NCBI GenBank assembly: GCA_009774535.1
Contig: VSNY01000021.1
Span: forward strand, 1-35,669
From: Lachnospiraceae bacterium
GTDB lineage: Bacteria; Bacillota; Clostridia; Lachnospirales; Lachnospiraceae
Length of the DNA stretch: 35,669 bases
Direction: 5' to 3'
Each line of letters starts with the position of its first letter. Within the stretch, counting starts at the first letter, position 1. Below, in pieces: positions 16,258-24,179 of this stretch. Below the pieces are notes generated by a model. That model ran no database searches. It saw only the letters and a list, made by a program, of their open reading frames with translations, and was not told where the DNA came from. Made by a program: the position numbers and the translations under genes.

Positions 16258-16514
16258 AAAGGTATGAAATAACATTGTTCCGATCAATGTTTTGCAATTT
16301 CGTAAATTTTCGGGAACAGGGCGCTGCAGGCATGCGTGTTCCGGAACCGTGGCGCTGTGTTCCTGATCACCGAATATAAAGTATAAGATGCTCCTGATGT
16401 CCGGCCAGACAGGGGAGCATCATAAACGGGGAAATGCGCCCGGGCGCATGGACGCTATATCGTTTCAGACGGCTATGCAACGATCATAATGATCAAAAAG
16501 AAAGGAAGGAAACT
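16258..16514 (+). other. Long structured leader of the transporter operon
   Basis: About 250 bases between promoter and first permease without a convincing gene. It holds a hairpin GATGCTCC/GGAGCATC (16387-16394 with 16414-16421) and a perfect 16-base palindrome ATGCGCCCGGGCGCAT (16434-16449). The palindrome contains an ATG in frame with the permease, but there is no ribosome site for it. No known riboswitch core was recognised. Confidence 0.55.
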
Positions 16515-17447
16515 ATGGAAAACACAAAAACACCAGGAATCGGCAGTAAACAGATGAAAAAATACCTGCCATTTTATCTGTTTCTGCTTCCTGCAATTGT
16601 TCTGGTAATCCTGTTTTGCTATCTGCCAATGGAAGGGCTGGTGATCGCATTTAAGGATTACAAGATGGCAAGGGGGATTGAAGGCAGCGACTGGGTAGGG
16701 CTGAAGCATTTCCAAGCGCTGTTTGCAGATCCGAATTTTTACAGGGTATTGGGGAATACGTTAAAGATCAGTATTTTAACACTTCTGACTACATTTCCGG
16801 TAACAATCGTCTTTACGCTGCTGGTTAATGAGATTTTAAATACCAGGTTTAAGAGTGTGGTACAGACCATCACTTATATGCCGCATTTTCTTTCCTGGGT
16901 CGTGGTAGGGACGTTTGTGTATCAGCTGTTGTCTCCTACAGGCGGCGTTGTTAACGCGATCTTACTGAAACTTGGGATTTTGGATAAGCCGCTGTATTTT
17001 ATGGCTCAAAAAGATCTGTTTGTGCCGATTTATCTGATCGCCAACTTATGGAAGACGACCGGGTACAGCATTGTGATCTATCTTGCGACCATAGCGGGCA
17101 TTGATACTTCCCTGTATGACGCGGCATCGATCGATGGGGCGAACCGTTTCCGCAGAATCTTAAATATTACCCTGCCGGCAATGTTTCCGACGATGTGTAC
17201 GATGCTGATCTTAAATATCGGCAGCCTGGTCAGCGTAGGCTTTGATCCGGTGTTCAACTTGTACAATGACGCGACGTATCAGACGGCGGACGTTATTTCT
17301 ACATATGTATATAGAAAAGGTATGGTTGAGAGCAGATACGACTTTTCCACAGCCATCGGTCTGTTTCAGAACGTGGTCAGTCTCGTCTTGGTGCTGATTG
17401 CTAACTGGTTTGCGAGAAAAGCGAATCCGGAATATAAGATTATTTAA
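16515..17447 (+). CDS. CUT1 ABC transporter permease (LplB/YteP type)
   Basis: 310 residues from ATG at 16515, after AAGGAAGG; an open extension to 16434 lacks a ribosome site. Six membrane segments are visible, beginning YLPFYLFLLPAIVLVILF. The cytoplasmic EAA loop that docks the ATPase is DAASIDGANRFRRILNITLP-like (near residues 198-217). With the next permease it forms the inner-membrane channel of a carbohydrate importer of the LplB/YteP class, which serve oligosaccharides. The pair has no ATPase gene nearby; CUT1 systems often share one encoded elsewhere. First gene of the operon under the AraC-linked promoter. Confidence 0.95.
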   Translation: MENTKTPGIGSKQMKKYLPFYLFLLPAIVLVILFCYLPMEGLVIAFKDYKMARGIEGSDWVGLKHFQALFADPNFYRVLGNTLKISILTLLTTFPVTIVFTLLVNEILNTRFKSVVQTITYMPHFLSWVVVGTFVYQLLSPTGGVVNAILLKLGILDKPLYFMAQKDLFVPIYLIANLWKTTGYSIVIYLATIAGIDTSLYDAASIDGANRFRRILNITLPAMFPTMCTMLILNIGSLVSVGFDPVFNLYNDATYQTADVISTYVYRKGMVESRYDFSTAIGLFQNVVSLVLVLIANWFARKANPEYKII

Positions 17448-17469
17448 GGATGGGGAAAGGAGAGGTTTT

Positions 17470-18387
17470 ATGGCGCGCGAAGAAGGAAAGAAAGTGAAGA
17501 TGAAGCAGTCGACGGCAAGCCGGGTGTTTGATCTCTGCAATACGATACTGATGGTTTTGTTCTGTATTACAATACTGCTGCCGTTTTGGGACGTGTTCGT
17601 ACGGTCGTTTTCCAGGGCGCAGGATATTTCGTATATGCATATCAATCTGTTCCCGAAAGTGTGGACGCTGGATGCTTACAAATACTGTTTCCAGGATAAT
17701 GAGATTATTACGGCTTTTTTTGTATCGGTACTGCGGACGATCATTGGCACGGTGATTCATATTCTGGTATGCTGTATGGCGGCTTATTCCCTGACGAGGA
17801 CGGATATGCCTTACCGCAAATTTATTACGGCGGTGCTTTTGATACCGATGTTCTTTTCTGCAGGTATGATACCGATGTATCTGAATATGAAAAGACTGGG
17901 GCTTTTGAATAATTTTTTAGTATATGTGCTTCCTTCAGGATTTTCCATATACAATACGATTATTATTCGCAATTATTTTTTCTCGATCGATAAGGGCATG
18001 GAAGAAGCGGCGTCGATCGACGGGGCTTCCCAGGTGCGGATTTTTGCTTCTATTATTATGCCGTTGTCCAAACCGGTTATTGCCACGGTTGCTTTGTGGC
18101 AGATGGTAGGACAGTGGAACGCATGGTTTGATAATATGGTATACTGCCGCAGGTCTGCGAATCTGACGACGCTGCAGTATCTGCTGCGGCGGATGCTGGA
18201 CAGCCTGACCGCATCCACATCGACAGCCGCATCCGGAGTAGAAGCGATCGGTTCGATGGTGGATACGAATCCGGATACGATCAAAGCCGCGACAACGATC
18301 CTGGTGGTGCTGCCGATTGTAGCGGTATATCCGTTCCTGCAGAAATATTTTGTGCAGGGGATTATGGTCGGAGCGGTAAAGGGATAA
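17470..18387 (+). CDS. CUT1 ABC transporter permease (LplC/YtcP type)
   Basis: 305 residues from ATG at 17470 after AAAGGAGAGG; it starts 22 bases after the first permease. About six membrane segments: FDLCNTILMVLFCITILLPF region first, and the EAA loop MEEAASIDGASQVRIF near residues 177-192. The protein ends VQGIMVGAVKG, the usual end of YtcP/LplC permeases. It pairs with the preceding permease to form the channel. The order permease, permease, enzyme, binding protein differs from the more common binding-protein-first order. Confidence 0.95.
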   Translation: MAREEGKKVKMKQSTASRVFDLCNTILMVLFCITILLPFWDVFVRSFSRAQDISYMHINLFPKVWTLDAYKYCFQDNEIITAFFVSVLRTIIGTVIHILVCCMAAYSLTRTDMPYRKFITAVLLIPMFFSAGMIPMYLNMKRLGLLNNFLVYVLPSGFSIYNTIIIRNYFFSIDKGMEEAASIDGASQVRIFASIIMPLSKPVIATVALWQMVGQWNAWFDNMVYCRRSANLTTLQYLLRRMLDSLTASTSTAASGVEAIGSMVDTNPDTIKAATTILVVLPIVAVYPFLQKYFVQGIMVGAVKG

Positions 18388-18435
18388 CCAGGCCCGGTGC
18401 AGGCAGGATGCAGGAAAAGAGGAGGACATAAACAT

Positions 18436-19566
18436 ATGAGACGAAAGGAATTAGGAACGGTGGTGGCGGAGTTCGCGCCGGCAAAAGAAAAGAAAAATCC
18501 GCGCAACAGTGAAGGGGCGTTTATCAGCCTTTCAGATCATACGATCCTGTATGTATACAGCCGTTATAAAGGCGACAGCTATGAAGACTGGAATGCTTCA
18601 GATCTTTGCGTGGTCGTGTCCGAAGACGGCGGGAGAAGCTTTGGCGGTGAGCGGATTTTACTAACCTGTGAGGAGGAAAAGGCGCAAAATATTATGTCAC
18701 TGTCTCTGCTGCATATGGAAAACGGCGATATCGGCTTGTTTTATCTGGTACGGCATACGTTAACGATGATGCAGATGTATGTCAGACGTTCCAAAGATCA
18801 TGGAAAGACCTGGGGAGACAGAGTGCTGTGTACGCCGCAGGAAGGATTTTTCGTCGTGAACAATGACCGGGTCGTCAGGCTGGCAAGCGGCAGAATCCTG
18901 ATTCCGGCTGCCTGCCACAGGTCAGGGCAGTTAGGAGAAGATAAAGGAGAGCGTTTCCTGGATTACTGCTCAGAGGTGGTTTTCTTCTATTCTGATGACG
19001 ACGGCCGATTCTGGCAGGCGTCAGAAGGAAAATGCTGTATGCCGTATACCCGTAACTGCACCTCTGGTCTTCAGGAGCCGGGCGTGCTGGAGCTTACCGC
19101 CGGGGTCTTATGGGGATATGCCAGAACAGATCTGGGCAGGCAGTATGAGATGTTTTCGGTAGACAACGGAAATACCTGGACGGCGCCGCAGCCTTCCCGT
19201 TTTACTTCCCCAAACAGCCCGTTAAGTATGAAACGGGATCCGTCCGGGGCTGTTTGGGCGGTATGGAATCCGATTCCGGAATACAACGGACGTGAGAAAA
19301 AAACGGAGATTTTTACCGGAGGACGCACCCCGTTTGCCATCGCTGTCAGCAGGGACAACGGACAGACGTTTACCGAAGGCGTGGCTTTTGAAGGAGAAGA
19401 GGATCATGGGTACTGTTACTGCGCGATCCACTTTTTGAAAGACGGGGTACTTTTGGGCTATCAGGCAGGCGGGCCAAAAGACGGCAGCTGTCTGGCCAGA
19501 GCCAGAATCCGAAAGATCGGCTGGAAAGAGCTGGTAAACTGCCAGAAGGCTGCAGAGCAAAATTGA
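18436..19566 (+). CDS. Sialidase-like BNR/Asp-box protein, cytoplasmic
   Basis: 376 residues from ATG at 18436, 10 bases after AGAGGAGG; the frame extends upstream without ribosome site. It is a six-bladed propeller of the BNR/sialidase superfamily, shown by repeated Asp-boxes: SEDGGRSF, SKDHGKTW, SDDDGRFW, SVDNGNTW and SRDNGQTF. The N-terminal NPRNSEGAFISLSD is common to a sialidase-like subgroup that lacks the FRIP motif of secreted GH33 enzymes. There is no signal peptide, so it acts in the cytoplasm, presumably on what the transporter brings in. Whether it cleaves sialic acid or another glycosidic bond cannot be decided from sequence. Confidence 0.85.
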   Translation: MRRKELGTVVAEFAPAKEKKNPRNSEGAFISLSDHTILYVYSRYKGDSYEDWNASDLCVVVSEDGGRSFGGERILLTCEEEKAQNIMSLSLLHMENGDIGLFYLVRHTLTMMQMYVRRSKDHGKTWGDRVLCTPQEGFFVVNNDRVVRLASGRILIPAACHRSGQLGEDKGERFLDYCSEVVFFYSDDDGRFWQASEGKCCMPYTRNCTSGLQEPGVLELTAGVLWGYARTDLGRQYEMFSVDNGNTWTAPQPSRFTSPNSPLSMKRDPSGAVWAVWNPIPEYNGREKKTEIFTGGRTPFAIAVSRDNGQTFTEGVAFEGEEDHGYCYCAIHFLKDGVLLGYQAGGPKDGSCLARARIRKIGWKELVNCQKAAEQN

Positions 19567-19586
19567 GATTATAATATTCAACATAA

Positions 19587-19609
19587 GCTGCCAGATCTGG
19601 TCTGGCAGC
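19587..19609 (+). other. Hairpin between sialidase-like gene and binding-protein gene
   Basis: GCTGCCAGA (19587-19595) and TCTGGCAGC (19601-19609) form a perfect 9-base stem with a 5-base loop and no T-run after it. It ends just before the AGGAGG of the lipoprotein gene. Such stems can protect the downstream message from decay, giving more binding protein than permease. Confidence 0.7.
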
Positions 19610-19631
19610 AAGGTTTCAGGAGGATTTGAAA

Positions 19632-21290
19632 ATGATGAAAAATACATTGAAAAAAGTGTTGCCGCTTACACTGTGTACAGCAATGGTGCTGTCAGCGTGT
19701 TCAGGCGCCGCGAAAGAAGCGGATTCCACGGGCGAAGGCACACAGCCGGATCCGGATCAGACGTATGATATTTCTTATACAGGACAATGGTGCTATTCGG
19801 ATTATGAGGATGGTTCTTTTGCGGAAAAGATGATTGAAGACGCCTTGAATATCAATATTACAGTAGAAAAGGCAGAAACGTCGGATACGATCGACTTGCT
19901 GCTGGCGTCCGGTGAAATGCCGGACTGTATGTGGACGGAGTCTAAGACGCCGAACTGGATGCAGGAACAGGAACTGATCCGTACGATACCAAGGTCTATG
20001 GTGCAGCAGTATTGCCCGAAGATTATTGAATACTACGAAAAAAATCCGTTGATTTATAAAATGGTGCTGAATCCGGAAAATGAGGACGAATTTACATGCC
20101 TGGCCGGACTGACGTTCCAGTTCGTGGATTATTATCTGCCTGGTGATTTTTACCGTTATGATTGGATTGAAAACCTGGGCATTGATCTTGGCGTGAATGT
20201 CGAGCAGGTATCCGACCGTCTGTACGTGGCGGATGACGGCATTACGCTCAGTAAATTTATTGAAATTATGGATGCCTTCGTCAATCAGGATCCGGATGGC
20301 AATGGACAGAACGATACGATCGGGGCAACAGCGCCTGACTGGGGCATCGGCCTGATCGGGCAGTTCTATTCTGCTTACGGATTTATGCGCGATATCAACA
20401 ATGCGGACGGCAAGGCTGAACAGTGCTATGCCATGAACGAATACAAAGAATTTTTAAAGGGCTTCCAGGATCTGTATGCGAAAAACCTGCTGGACACGGA
20501 AATTATCAGCAATGACAGAACGATTGCCTGGGAAAAAGTAAATACGGGTGTCGCGGGCTACTGGCTCAGTTCCATGAACACCTTAAACAGCTGGGCAATG
20601 GACCGTCCGCCGCTGACACTGCTGGAGCGCGATCCGGACGCGAAGATTCTGGCAACACCTGGCCTGAAACCAGACGGCGGCGAAGTGATGGCAGCCGTGA
20701 ATCCGACGCCTGCATATGGAAAATTCTATGTAAACGCCAATGTAGATGATGCAAAACTGGCAAAGATCCTGGAATTTTTTAACTATACCATCTTTGGGGA
20801 CGGCGATAAGGAAGTAATGGCAAAACTGCTCTTCGGAGAGAAAGATGTAGATTGGAAGTGGGATGAAACAGGCGAAATACCAGTAAAAATCAACAAATTA
20901 AATTCCGGCGACAAAGGCACCTGGAGTTTTAGCCAGTTCGGACAGACGGAGGAAGTGACCAAATGGGTCGGCGAGGAAGAACTGTTCCAGGCCGGAGGAA
21001 AATACTGGTCTTCCAGCGAAGATGGTTCCTGGCTGAAATGGCAGCACAGGCCATATAAGACAGACCTTGCCAATGAGACAGGATACGAAAAGATCAACCA
21101 GTCAATAAGCGGCGATCTGGACGCATATGTGGCAAGCTATCGTACGCAGGCAGTTTTAGGGCAGATTGATGTGGATGATACGTGGGAAGACTACTTAAAA
21201 GAACTGGAACGGATCGGATATGATACGATGATGGATGAGCTGGAGGCAATTCCGTCGATTGAGGAAATGATTGAAGAATATGCAAAATAA
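19632..21290 (+). CDS. Extracellular solute-binding lipoprotein (LipO/YtcQ type)
   Basis: 552 residues. ATG at 19632 follows AGGAGG (19618-19623) by 8 bases; another ATG follows directly. The signal peptide ends in the lipobox LSAC (Cys23), so the protein is lipid-anchored on the outer membrane-face. The large binding domain contains the DPDGNGQNDTIG loop, a Ca-binding-like marker of the LipO/YtcQ class, and many aromatic residues expected in a sugar site. It delivers an oligosaccharide to the two permeases. Last gene of the operon, followed by the 13-bp repeats and a strong terminator. Confidence 0.94.
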   Translation: MMKNTLKKVLPLTLCTAMVLSACSGAAKEADSTGEGTQPDPDQTYDISYTGQWCYSDYEDGSFAEKMIEDALNINITVEKAETSDTIDLLLASGEMPDCMWTESKTPNWMQEQELIRTIPRSMVQQYCPKIIEYYEKNPLIYKMVLNPENEDEFTCLAGLTFQFVDYYLPGDFYRYDWIENLGIDLGVNVEQVSDRLYVADDGITLSKFIEIMDAFVNQDPDGNGQNDTIGATAPDWGIGLIGQFYSAYGFMRDINNADGKAEQCYAMNEYKEFLKGFQDLYAKNLLDTEIISNDRTIAWEKVNTGVAGYWLSSMNTLNSWAMDRPPLTLLERDPDAKILATPGLKPDGGEVMAAVNPTPAYGKFYVNANVDDAKLAKILEFFNYTIFGDGDKEVMAKLLFGEKDVDWKWDETGEIPVKINKLNSGDKGTWSFSQFGQTEEVTKWVGEEELFQAGGKYWSSSEDGSWLKWQHRPYKTDLANETGYEKINQSISGDLDAYVASYRTQAVLGQIDVDDTWEDYLKELERIGYDTMMDELEAIPSIEEMIEEYAK

Positions 21291-21306
21291 GTAGGAACTT
21301 GAATAA

Positions 21307-21410
21307 TATTGATAGAAACTATTGATAAAAGTTATTGATAAAAGCTATTGATAGAAACTATTGATAATAGTTATTGACAGTAACTATTGATAAAAACTAT
21401 TGGTAGAAAC
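21307..21410 (+). repeat. Eight-copy 13-bp tandem repeat
   Basis: Eight contiguous units of exactly 13 bases, all starting TATTG, with consensus TATTGATARAARY. Units start at 21307, 21320, 21333, 21346, 21359, 21372, 21385 and 21398. The array lies in the 3' untranslated part of the transporter operon, and its last five bases form the start of the terminator stem. GGAACTTGA flanks it on both sides (21294-21302 and 21426-21434). Confidence 0.95.
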
Positions 21411-21450
21411 AGGAGTTAGGCGATGGGAACTTGACTCCTGTTTCTTTTTA
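21406..21450 (+). terminator. Intrinsic terminator of the transporter operon
   Basis: GAAACAGGAGT (21406-21416) pairs perfectly with ACTCCTGTTTC (21434-21444), 11 bases with a 17-base loop, followed by five T residues. Confidence 0.92.
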
Positions 21451-21473
21451 TATTTGTATTTATGATTGCTCAA

Positions 21474-21502
21474 TTGACAGATGGCCAGATCTTTGTTATA
21501 CT
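21474..21502 (+). promoter_or_regulatory. Promoter of the HAAS/PadR operon
   Basis: TTGACA (21474-21479), 17 bases, TATACT (21497-21502), a near-consensus vegetative promoter 51 bases before the ATG of the membrane protein. Confidence 0.88.
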
Positions 21503-21504
21503 TT

Positions 21505-21529
21505 AACTACTGATTATTAAACAGTAGTT
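21505..21529 (+). promoter_or_regulatory. Palindrome over the start site, candidate PadR operator
   Basis: AACTACTG (21505-21512) and CAGTAGTT (21522-21529) are perfect inverted 8-base arms with a 9-base centre. It begins 3 bases after the -10 box and so covers the expected transcription start. The operon encodes a PadR repressor, which makes autorepression here likely. Confidence 0.65.
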
Positions 21530-21552
21530 TTACAGAAGGAGGGTATGAAAAT

Positions 21553-22377
21553 ATGAATACAAAGGCATATGGAAAAGCAGATTTTTTGTATCAAATGCAA
21601 TTTCTGCTTTCGTTCCGGTATAGTGATTCTGAATGTAAAAATATTTTATCAGATTATGAAGAGTGGTTTCAGGAAGAAAGCCGGAGCGGAAAATCGGAAG
21701 CCGAAATCTGCGCGGATATGGGGCGTCCTATCGAGGTTGTAAAAAAGATTACAGCACAGACACAAAGCGAAGCGTCGAAGTTCTCTATTTTTATACATCA
21801 TAGATTCCTGCAGTTTATGGCGCTCACAGGGATTCGTATTTTTGCGGATTTGTCTGTATTTTATGATTGTGAAAAAAACGGCCTGCAGTATTTTTATGCT
21901 GCACTTTTTCTAAATATGATCTATTTTGTATGTGCGATGGCGGCTGTTAAGAACAAGACTTCTTTTCATCTGTTGTGCGGGAAGCATTTTATGATCGCTG
22001 CTTTTGCCGCGATTGCTTTGGCGGGTAATCTGGCGGTTTGGAATTATGCGGAACAGGTAAGTACCGGGCCGAATGCGGTTTTTGCGCTTACGATCGTTAT
22101 ATGGATCTTGTATGCAGCTATCGTTTTGCAGGGCGGATGGGGAGTTATGAAAAATGAGGCTGCAAGTTATATGCTGGCGCTGCATGCGACGGGTGCCGCA
22201 TCCATGTTGTTGTATGGGATTCGGCAGTATCATACATTTACCATGGACAGAAAGCAGTTTGTACTGATCTCATTGACAGGAAGCGTCGGCATTTATTTAG
22301 AGATTCTGGTCTTTGTCATCGTTTTCGGGCTTTGGAAAGCACATACAAAAGGAGCGCATTCATGGATGCACAACTGA
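21553..22377 (+). CDS. Membrane protein with N-terminal HAAS (DUF1700-like) domain
   Basis: 274 residues. GAAGGAGGG precedes ATG at 21553. The first 75 residues form the helical HAAS-type domain: a DYEEWFQEE segment and ADMGRPIEVVKKI, the usual 'G-x-P' end of this module. The rest has about six hydrophobic segments (near 90-105, 113-135, 148-165, 178-195, 208-225, 240-262). HAAS membrane proteins are regularly encoded beside PadR regulators and are thought to sense or transmit envelope signals. Here the membrane protein comes first and the PadR gene overlaps its end, the reverse of the usual order. Function otherwise unknown. Confidence 0.8.
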   Translation: MNTKAYGKADFLYQMQFLLSFRYSDSECKNILSDYEEWFQEESRSGKSEAEICADMGRPIEVVKKITAQTQSEASKFSIFIHHRFLQFMALTGIRIFADLSVFYDCEKNGLQYFYAALFLNMIYFVCAMAAVKNKTSFHLLCGKHFMIAAFAAIALAGNLAVWNYAEQVSTGPNAVFALTIVIWILYAAIVLQGGWGVMKNEAASYMLALHATGAASMLLYGIRQYHTFTMDRKQFVLISLTGSVGIYLEILVFVIVFGLWKAHTKGAHSWMHN

Positions 22378-22703
22378 AAAAGGGTCTGCTGAATATTTGT
22401 ATTTTACAATTTTTAAAACAAAGCGATCTGTATGGATATGAGATTGTCAAACGAATTCAAAAATATTTTGCCGATACAGATGAAAGTACGGTCTATGCTG
22501 TGCTGCGCAGATTACATAAAGAAGGTCTGACCGATTTGTATTATAGTATGCAGTCAAATGGGCCAAAGCGGAAATATTACCGGCTGACAGAAAATGGGGA
22601 GAAAGCTTTGTCCGGGTATCTGAAATCCATTCAGGAGATGGAAGCTATGTTTTTGGAGATCGGGATGAAAAAGGATGCTTATAACGGCGAAAGAAATTTG
22701 TAA
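22362..22703 (+). CDS. PadR family transcriptional regulator
   Basis: 113 residues from ATG at 22362, after AAAAGGAG; the in-frame ATG at 22332 lies inside the preceding gene without ribosome site. Winged-helix PadR features are complete: KKGLLNICILQFLKQSDLYGYEI, STVYAVLRRLHKEGL (recognition helix) and GPKRKYYRLTENG (wing). The gene overlaps the membrane protein by 16 bases and is probably coupled to it. PadR proteins repress their own operon and release on ligand; the palindrome at 21505-21529 is the obvious site. Confidence 0.95.
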   Translation: MDAQLKKGLLNICILQFLKQSDLYGYEIVKRIQKYFADTDESTVYAVLRRLHKEGLTDLYYSMQSNGPKRKYYRLTENGEKALSGYLKSIQEMEAMFLEIGMKKDAYNGERNL

Positions 22704-22734
22704 AAAAACAAAACGACAAATCAGGTATTTTCCT

Positions 22735-22766
22735 GTAACTGTTCCATGGGCTGTCTGAACCGTTAC
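22735..22766 (-). repeat. 32-bp imperfect palindrome, copy A
   Basis: Starts GTAAC and ends GTTAC. The 10-base arms pair at 9 of 10 positions around a 12-base centre. On the minus strand it matches copies B and C at the TTCAGA segment. It lies between the padR gene and the hisS promoter. It is not followed by a T-run. Confidence 0.8.
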
Positions 22767-22795
22767 GTTTTCCTGCCTTTTGCGCCCGAAAATAC

Positions 22796-22824
22796 TTGAC
22801 TTTCCGCATTTCGGTAAATATAAT
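22796..22824 (+). promoter_or_regulatory. Promoter of hisS-aspS
   Basis: TTGACT (22796-22801), 17 bases, TATAAT (22819-22824). About 90 bases of leader follow; I see no T-box core in it. Confidence 0.88.
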
Positions 22825-22915
22825 GTTAGGAAGATGCACAGAGGTGAATGCCTGTAGGAAAGAAAAGGCGTCCCGGCATGGATGCGACTGAGTAAGGCAA
22901 GGAGGGACAAAAGCA

Positions 22916-24166
22916 ATGTCTTTAGTGAAAAAACCGGTCAACGGCATGAAAGATATTTTACCGGAAGAAATGCAGATTCGCGATTATGTCCAGAGCGTGA
23001 TCAAGGATACGTACCGCAGCTTCGGCTTTACGCCGATTGAAACGCCCTGCATGGAAAATATTGCGAATTTATCCAATAAACAGGGTGGGGAAAATGAAAA
23101 GCTTATTTTTAAAGTTATGAAACGCGGCGAAAAATTAAATCTGGAGACAGCGAAGGATGAGAGCGATCTGGTGGATTTTGGGATGCGTTATGATCTGACG
23201 GTGCCATTGGCGCGTTTTTACGCAAACCATGCCAACGATCTGCCGTCGCCGTTTAAAGCGCTGCAGATTGGCAGCGTCTGGCGTGCGGACCGGCCGCAGC
23301 GGGGACGCTACCGCCAGTTTATGCAGTGTGATATTGATATTCTGGGCGAGCCTTCCAACCTGGCGGAGATTGAGCTGATTCTTGCGACGACTACGACGCT
23401 GGGCAGGCTGGGATTTTCGGGGTTTGAGATCCGTATCAATGAACGGCGGATTTTAAAGGCGATGGCTGCGTACAGCGGATTTTCAGAAGATGATTTTGAT
23501 ACGGTTTTTATTATTTTGGATAAGATGGACAAAATCGGGATGGAAGGCGTAGCCGCGGAGCTTAAGCAGGAAGGGTTTGCGCAGGAAGCGATTGATACCT
23601 ATACATCGTTGTTCCAGGGGATTCAAGAGGCGGAGGACGGCATTTCTTATCTGGCGGATACGCTGGGCGGCGCTCTGGAAGCGGATGTTGTGGCTGGTAT
23701 GAAAGAGATTGCGGCAAGTGTGAATGCCTGCAAGACAGCGGAATTTGCGCTTGTTTTTGATCCGACGCTTGTACGCGGCATGTCATATTATACAGGAACG
23801 ATTTTTGAAATTGCGATGCCGGAATTTGGCGGCAGCTGCGGCGGAGGCGGACGCTATGATCAAATGATCGGCAAATTTACCGGAAAGGATGTTCCGGCGT
23901 GCGGTTTTTCGATCGGGTTTGAGCGGATTATTCTGCTGCTGATGGAAAGCGGGTATCAGATTCCGCAGCAGCCGAAAAAGACGGCGTTTTTAATTGAAAA
24001 AGGCTATCCGGGCGAAAAGCTGGCGGAAGTGATTGCAAAAGCTCAGAAAGCAAGGCAGGACGGGCAGCAGGTGCTTATTGTCCGTATGAATAAAAATAAA
24101 AAATTCCAGAAAGAACAGCTGATGAAAGACGGATACGAAGAAATTGTGGAATTTTTTAACAGATAG
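22916..24166 (+). CDS. hisS: Histidine--tRNA ligase
   Basis: 416 residues, typical length. It charges tRNA-His with histidine. Class II motif 2 is RGRYRQFMQCDIDI (near residues 121-134), the histidine-binding block is LVRGMSYYTG, followed by GGGGRYDQMIG, and motif 3 is ACGFSIGFER. A short anticodon-binding domain ends the protein. AAGGAGGG precedes ATG at 22916. The gene is separated from aspS by 13 bases, a pairing common in Firmicutes. Confidence 0.98.
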   Translation: MSLVKKPVNGMKDILPEEMQIRDYVQSVIKDTYRSFGFTPIETPCMENIANLSNKQGGENEKLIFKVMKRGEKLNLETAKDESDLVDFGMRYDLTVPLARFYANHANDLPSPFKALQIGSVWRADRPQRGRYRQFMQCDIDILGEPSNLAEIELILATTTTLGRLGFSGFEIRINERRILKAMAAYSGFSEDDFDTVFIILDKMDKIGMEGVAAELKQEGFAQEAIDTYTSLFQGIQEAEDGISYLADTLGGALEADVVAGMKEIAASVNACKTAEFALVFDPTLVRGMSYYTGTIFEIAMPEFGGSCGGGGRYDQMIGKFTGKDVPACGFSIGFERIILLLMESGYQIPQQPKKTAFLIEKGYPGEKLAEVIAKAQKARQDGQQVLIVRMNKNKKFQKEQLMKDGYEEIVEFFNR

Positions 24167-24179
24167 GAGGAGAGCAGCC

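Noticed and set aside
16434..16514. Upstream start of the first permease
   Set aside because: The ATG lies within a perfect palindrome without ribosome site; AAGGAAGG before 16515 gives the normal permease N-terminus.
21307..21410. CRISPR array
   Set aside because: The 13-bp units are contiguous with no spacers, and no cas genes are present.
22825..22915. T-box leader before hisS
   Set aside because: The leader is only about 90 bases and lacks the conserved T-box core (GGTGG-type element) and a terminator hairpin.
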